A stretch of DNA of 7,311 nt. Source: Lentisphaeria bacterium (GTDB taxonomy: Bacteria > Verrucomicrobiota > Lentisphaeria > Victivallales > UBA1829). The stretch's first letter is position 1, and every line of letters starts with the position of its first letter. The notes beneath the pieces are model-generated. The model saw only the letters and a program-made list of their open reading frames with translations, was not told the origin of the DNA and did not search any database. The stretch spans positions 1 through 7,311 of the forward strand of contig JAFYBD010000099.1 in NCBI GenBank assembly GCA_017540385.1, in the 5' to 3' direction. Positions 5,773 through 7,311 of the stretch are shown here, one piece after another. A program made the position numbers and the translations under genes.

Positions 5773-6625
5773 CCGCGGCCTTCATCGTGAGCAGGTCGGC
5801 CGCGAGCCGGAGCAGCGGATCACCGTCGAGCTTGTCCGGTTTTTCCTTCAGCTCGTCGAAGCTCAGGCGCACCTCGGAATCCTTCTCCAGATCGGGCTTC
5901 AGCGCGTACGGTGAGATGTCGTAATACTCCGCCGGAGGATCGGGCACGAACCATTTCACGTCGTTTACGACGATCCTTTCGAGGGGGAAGATATTGCCCG
6001 CCGTCTCCGTGCCGACCAGGACCGCTCCGCAGTCGCGTCGCAGGACCGCCGCAAGAAGTTCTCCGGCTCCCTTCGTTTTGCCGGAGATCAGGACCATGAC
6101 CGGGCATCCGAGCTTGCCGAGGGCTTCCGGCAACACATTCATGGAGAGATAGACACCCGTTCCCGCCTCCCGCAGATCGACGATCACGCCCGTCGGAACG
6201 GTCCCGTCAGATACTTTTTTCAGTTCCTGAATGGCCTGGGTCATCCGGTCCGGGACCACGAGGTCGAATCGGAGATACGGGAACTTCCTGTCCGTGAGTC
6301 CGAACACCGGATACTGGCGGAAATCGTCAGACGAGAATTCGACGATCGGAGATTTCACCATGGTGGAGGACGCGGGGACCACGCCGCTGTCGAGGGCGCG
6401 CATGATGCGCGCGAGCGCCTCTTCGCGCGGGAGCTCGTTGATCCGGCGGAAGACCTCCGGCGACTCGTCCTCGACCGCCTCCAGCAGATCGACGACGCGT
6501 TCCGTCAGAGTGAGTTCGGGGATGGTGCGTTTTTCCGGTTCCGGAATCTCGTCAAAAGCGGAAAGGGCGGGTAAAAGACGCAGCGTCAGCAGACACAGGA
6601 CTGCGACGGAAAGAAATCGTTTCAT
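5753..6625 (-). CDS. secreted S41 (C-terminal processing protease)-like protein lacking catalytic Ser and Lys
   Basis: The 290-residue product starts with MKR and a hydrophobic segment, a likely Sec signal peptide ending near ALSA (20-23), so the mature protein is probably outside the cytoplasm. Residues 116-157 (FPYLRFDL... TGVIVDLREAGTG) match the S41 pattern of a strand, helix and 'hydrophobic-DLR-x-x-x-G' loop. Residues 175-211 (PVMVLISG... GELLAAVLRR... VLVGTETAGN) match the core that normally holds the Ser and Lys. In active S41 enzymes the Ser in SASAE and the Lys in FGKG are 25 residues apart. Here those positions are Gly186 and Asn211, so it is probably a pseudopeptidase. No PDZ domain is evident in the short N-terminal part (24-115). 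ATG 6625 is chosen because it starts the signal peptide, with GGAG 11 bases upstream. GTG 6664, also preceded by GGAG, would add 13 residues. The gene is monocistronic, with its own terminator. Confidence 0.82.
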   Translation of the reverse strand: MKRFLSVAVLCLLTLRLLPALSAFDEIPEPEKRTIPELTLTERVVDLLEAVEDESPEVFRRINELPREEALARIMRALDSGVVPASSTMVKSPIVEFSSDDFRQYPVFGLTDRKFPYLRFDLVVPDRMTQAIQELKKVSDGTVPTGVIVDLREAGTGVYLSMNVLPEALGKLGCPVMVLISGKTKGAGELLAAVLRRDCGAVLVGTETAGNIFPLERIVVNDVKWFVPDPPAEYYDISPYALKPDLEKDSEVRLSFDELKEKPDKLDGDPLLRLAADLLTMKAAVKPVAE

Positions 6626-6693
6626 GGTTTGTCGGGCTCCATCGGTAAGAAGTTGGCGCGGCACAAAAGACTCCGAACGCCGCGCGACACTAT

Positions 6694-6723
6694 CTAATAT
6701 TGCCGCAAAATATGTTTTTTCAA
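6694..6723 (-). promoter_or_regulatory. candidate promoter of the S41-like gene
   Basis: On the minus strand, TTGAAA (6723-6718) and TATTAG (6699-6694) are separated by 18 bases in an AT-rich patch. The -10 match is moderate; AATATT, two bases further upstream with a 16-base spacer, is an alternative. The leader to ATG 6625 would be about 60 bases. Confidence 0.4.
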
Positions 6724-6733
6724 GCGCGCCCGG

Positions 6734-6762
6734 TTGATTTTTGGAAAAATGCGCTGTAAATT
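6734..6762 (+). promoter_or_regulatory. candidate promoter of the FAD oxidoreductase gene
   Basis: TTGATT (6734-6739) and TAAATT (6757-6762) are separated by 17 bases, and TG lies immediately before the -10 box. The -35 box is only 10 bases from the -35 box of the divergent minus-strand promoter. The leader to ATG 6828 would be about 60 bases. Confidence 0.42.
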
Positions 6763-6827
6763 ATTTGGAATAACCTTGAACAGAAAACGTCTCATATTCT
6801 CTTCAAAAAAGACTTCTTTTTCCGCCC

Positions 6828-7311
6828 ATGACCATTACGATTGACCTGCCGCCGATCCCCGCAGCGAAAGCCGGGTCCGGCATCGACCGCGAGCTCGCGC
6901 CGTTCATCGCGCGGGCGGCAGGCATACGCCCGGACGACGTGCCGGGCTACCGGATCGTGCGGAAGAGCATCGACGCGCGGAAGAAGCCCGCCGTGACGCT
7001 GCTCTACCGCGTGGACGCCGACCTGGCGGAAGGCGTGCGGCCCTCGAACAGTCCGAACGTGAAGCCGTATGTCCCGCGTGAGAAATACCACCCGTTCGAG
7101 GGAAAGACCGACCTGAAGAATCCGCTCGTGATCGGCGCGGGTCCGGCGGGACTTTTCGCGGCGCTGGTCCTCGCGCAGGCCGGATGCGCGCCCGTCGTGC
7201 TGGAACGCGGCCGCGACGTGGACCGCCGCAGACGCGACATCGAGGCGTTCCGCGCCTCGCGCGTGCCCGATCCGGAGAGCAATTACCTGTACGGCGAAGG
7301 CGGCGCGGGCA
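6828..7311 (+). CDS. FAD-dependent oxidoreductase, COG2509-like (partial, cut by window end)
   Basis: Only the first 161 residues are in the window, and the frame is open to the edge. Residues 1-97 form the N-terminal domain typical of this uncharacterised FAD-dependent dehydrogenase family, with YRIVRKSIDARKK (41-53) and the VRPSNSPNVKPYVP segment (70-83). The dinucleotide-binding motif VIGAGPAGLFAAL (101-113) follows, with Glu126 in VVLERG at the end of the second strand to bind the FAD ribose. GEGGAG (156-161) is the start of the family's conserved 'GEGGAGTFSDGKL'-type motif. Full-length members are about 450-550 residues. Substrate and pathway are unknown for the family as I recall it. 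The ATG lacks a clear Shine-Dalgarno sequence; it is chosen because the family-like sequence begins right after it. It is divergently transcribed from the S41-like gene. Confidence 0.88.
   Translation, partial: MTITIDLPPIPAAKAGSGIDRELAPFIARAAGIRPDDVPGYRIVRKSIDARKKPAVTLLYRVDADLAEGVRPSNSPNVKPYVPREKYHPFEGKTDLKNPLVIGAGPAGLFAALVLAQAGCAPVVLERGRDVDRRRRDIEAFRASRVPDPESNYLYGEGGAG

Noticed and set aside
6626..6664. GTG 6664 as the start of the S41-like protein
   Set aside because: It also has GGAG upstream, but it would place 13 polar residues before a classic MKR-hydrophobic signal peptide; ATG 6625 fits export better, though the GTG is not excluded.
1..7311. Mobile elements, CRISPR arrays, toxin-antitoxin or defence genes
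   Set aside because: No transposase or integrase motifs, terminal inverted repeats, regularly spaced repeats or recognisable defence domains were seen on either strand.

Overview
The window is a GC-rich bacterial chromosomal segment. Strong G/C third positions in the genes contrast with short AT-rich promoter regions. It carries seven complete protein genes and one gene cut by the right edge. There are no transposases, integrases, CRISPR arrays, phage genes, tRNAs or rRNAs that I can support. The mix of GC-rich genes, TATATT-like -10 boxes, a PdxB-type pyridoxal phosphate pathway and several unfamiliar small membrane proteins would fit the PVC group (for example Lentisphaerae/Kiritimatiellota relatives). 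That placement is inference only, because no marker gene in the window settles it.

Layout. Positions 1-241 hold no convincing gene. There is a possible structured RNA ending in a T-run at 108-113, then a promoter (136-163). Positions 242-3268 (+) are a likely three-gene operon: guaB (IMP dehydrogenase), a 107-residue three-helix membrane protein, and pdxB (erythronate-4-phosphate dehydrogenase). Facing it at 3287-3634 (-) is a 115-residue protein with a probable small beta-barrel (Sm/Hfq-like) pattern. The 205-base gap 3635-3839 is dense in palindromes and carries divergent promoters.

Positions 3840-5772 (+) are two consecutive membrane-anchored proteins of unknown function. The second overlaps tail-to-tail with a minus-strand secreted protein (5753-6625). 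That protein has the S41/C-terminal-processing-protease fold pattern, but both catalytic residues, Ser and Lys, are replaced. Its intrinsic terminator lies inside the last codons of the plus-strand gene. A second divergent promoter region (6626-6827) leads to the N-terminal third of a COG2509-type FAD-dependent oxidoreductase, cut at 7311.

How the genes work together. guaB (guanine nucleotide synthesis) and pdxB (vitamin B6 synthesis) are housekeeping enzymes that appear to share a transcript. The two membrane proteins at 3840-5772 probably act together, given their order and short 28-base gap, but the sequence does not say in what. No complete defence or mobile system is visible. The most unusual items are the catalytically dead S41-like protein, the Sm-like small protein with its palindrome-rich upstream region, and the unrecognised membrane pair.
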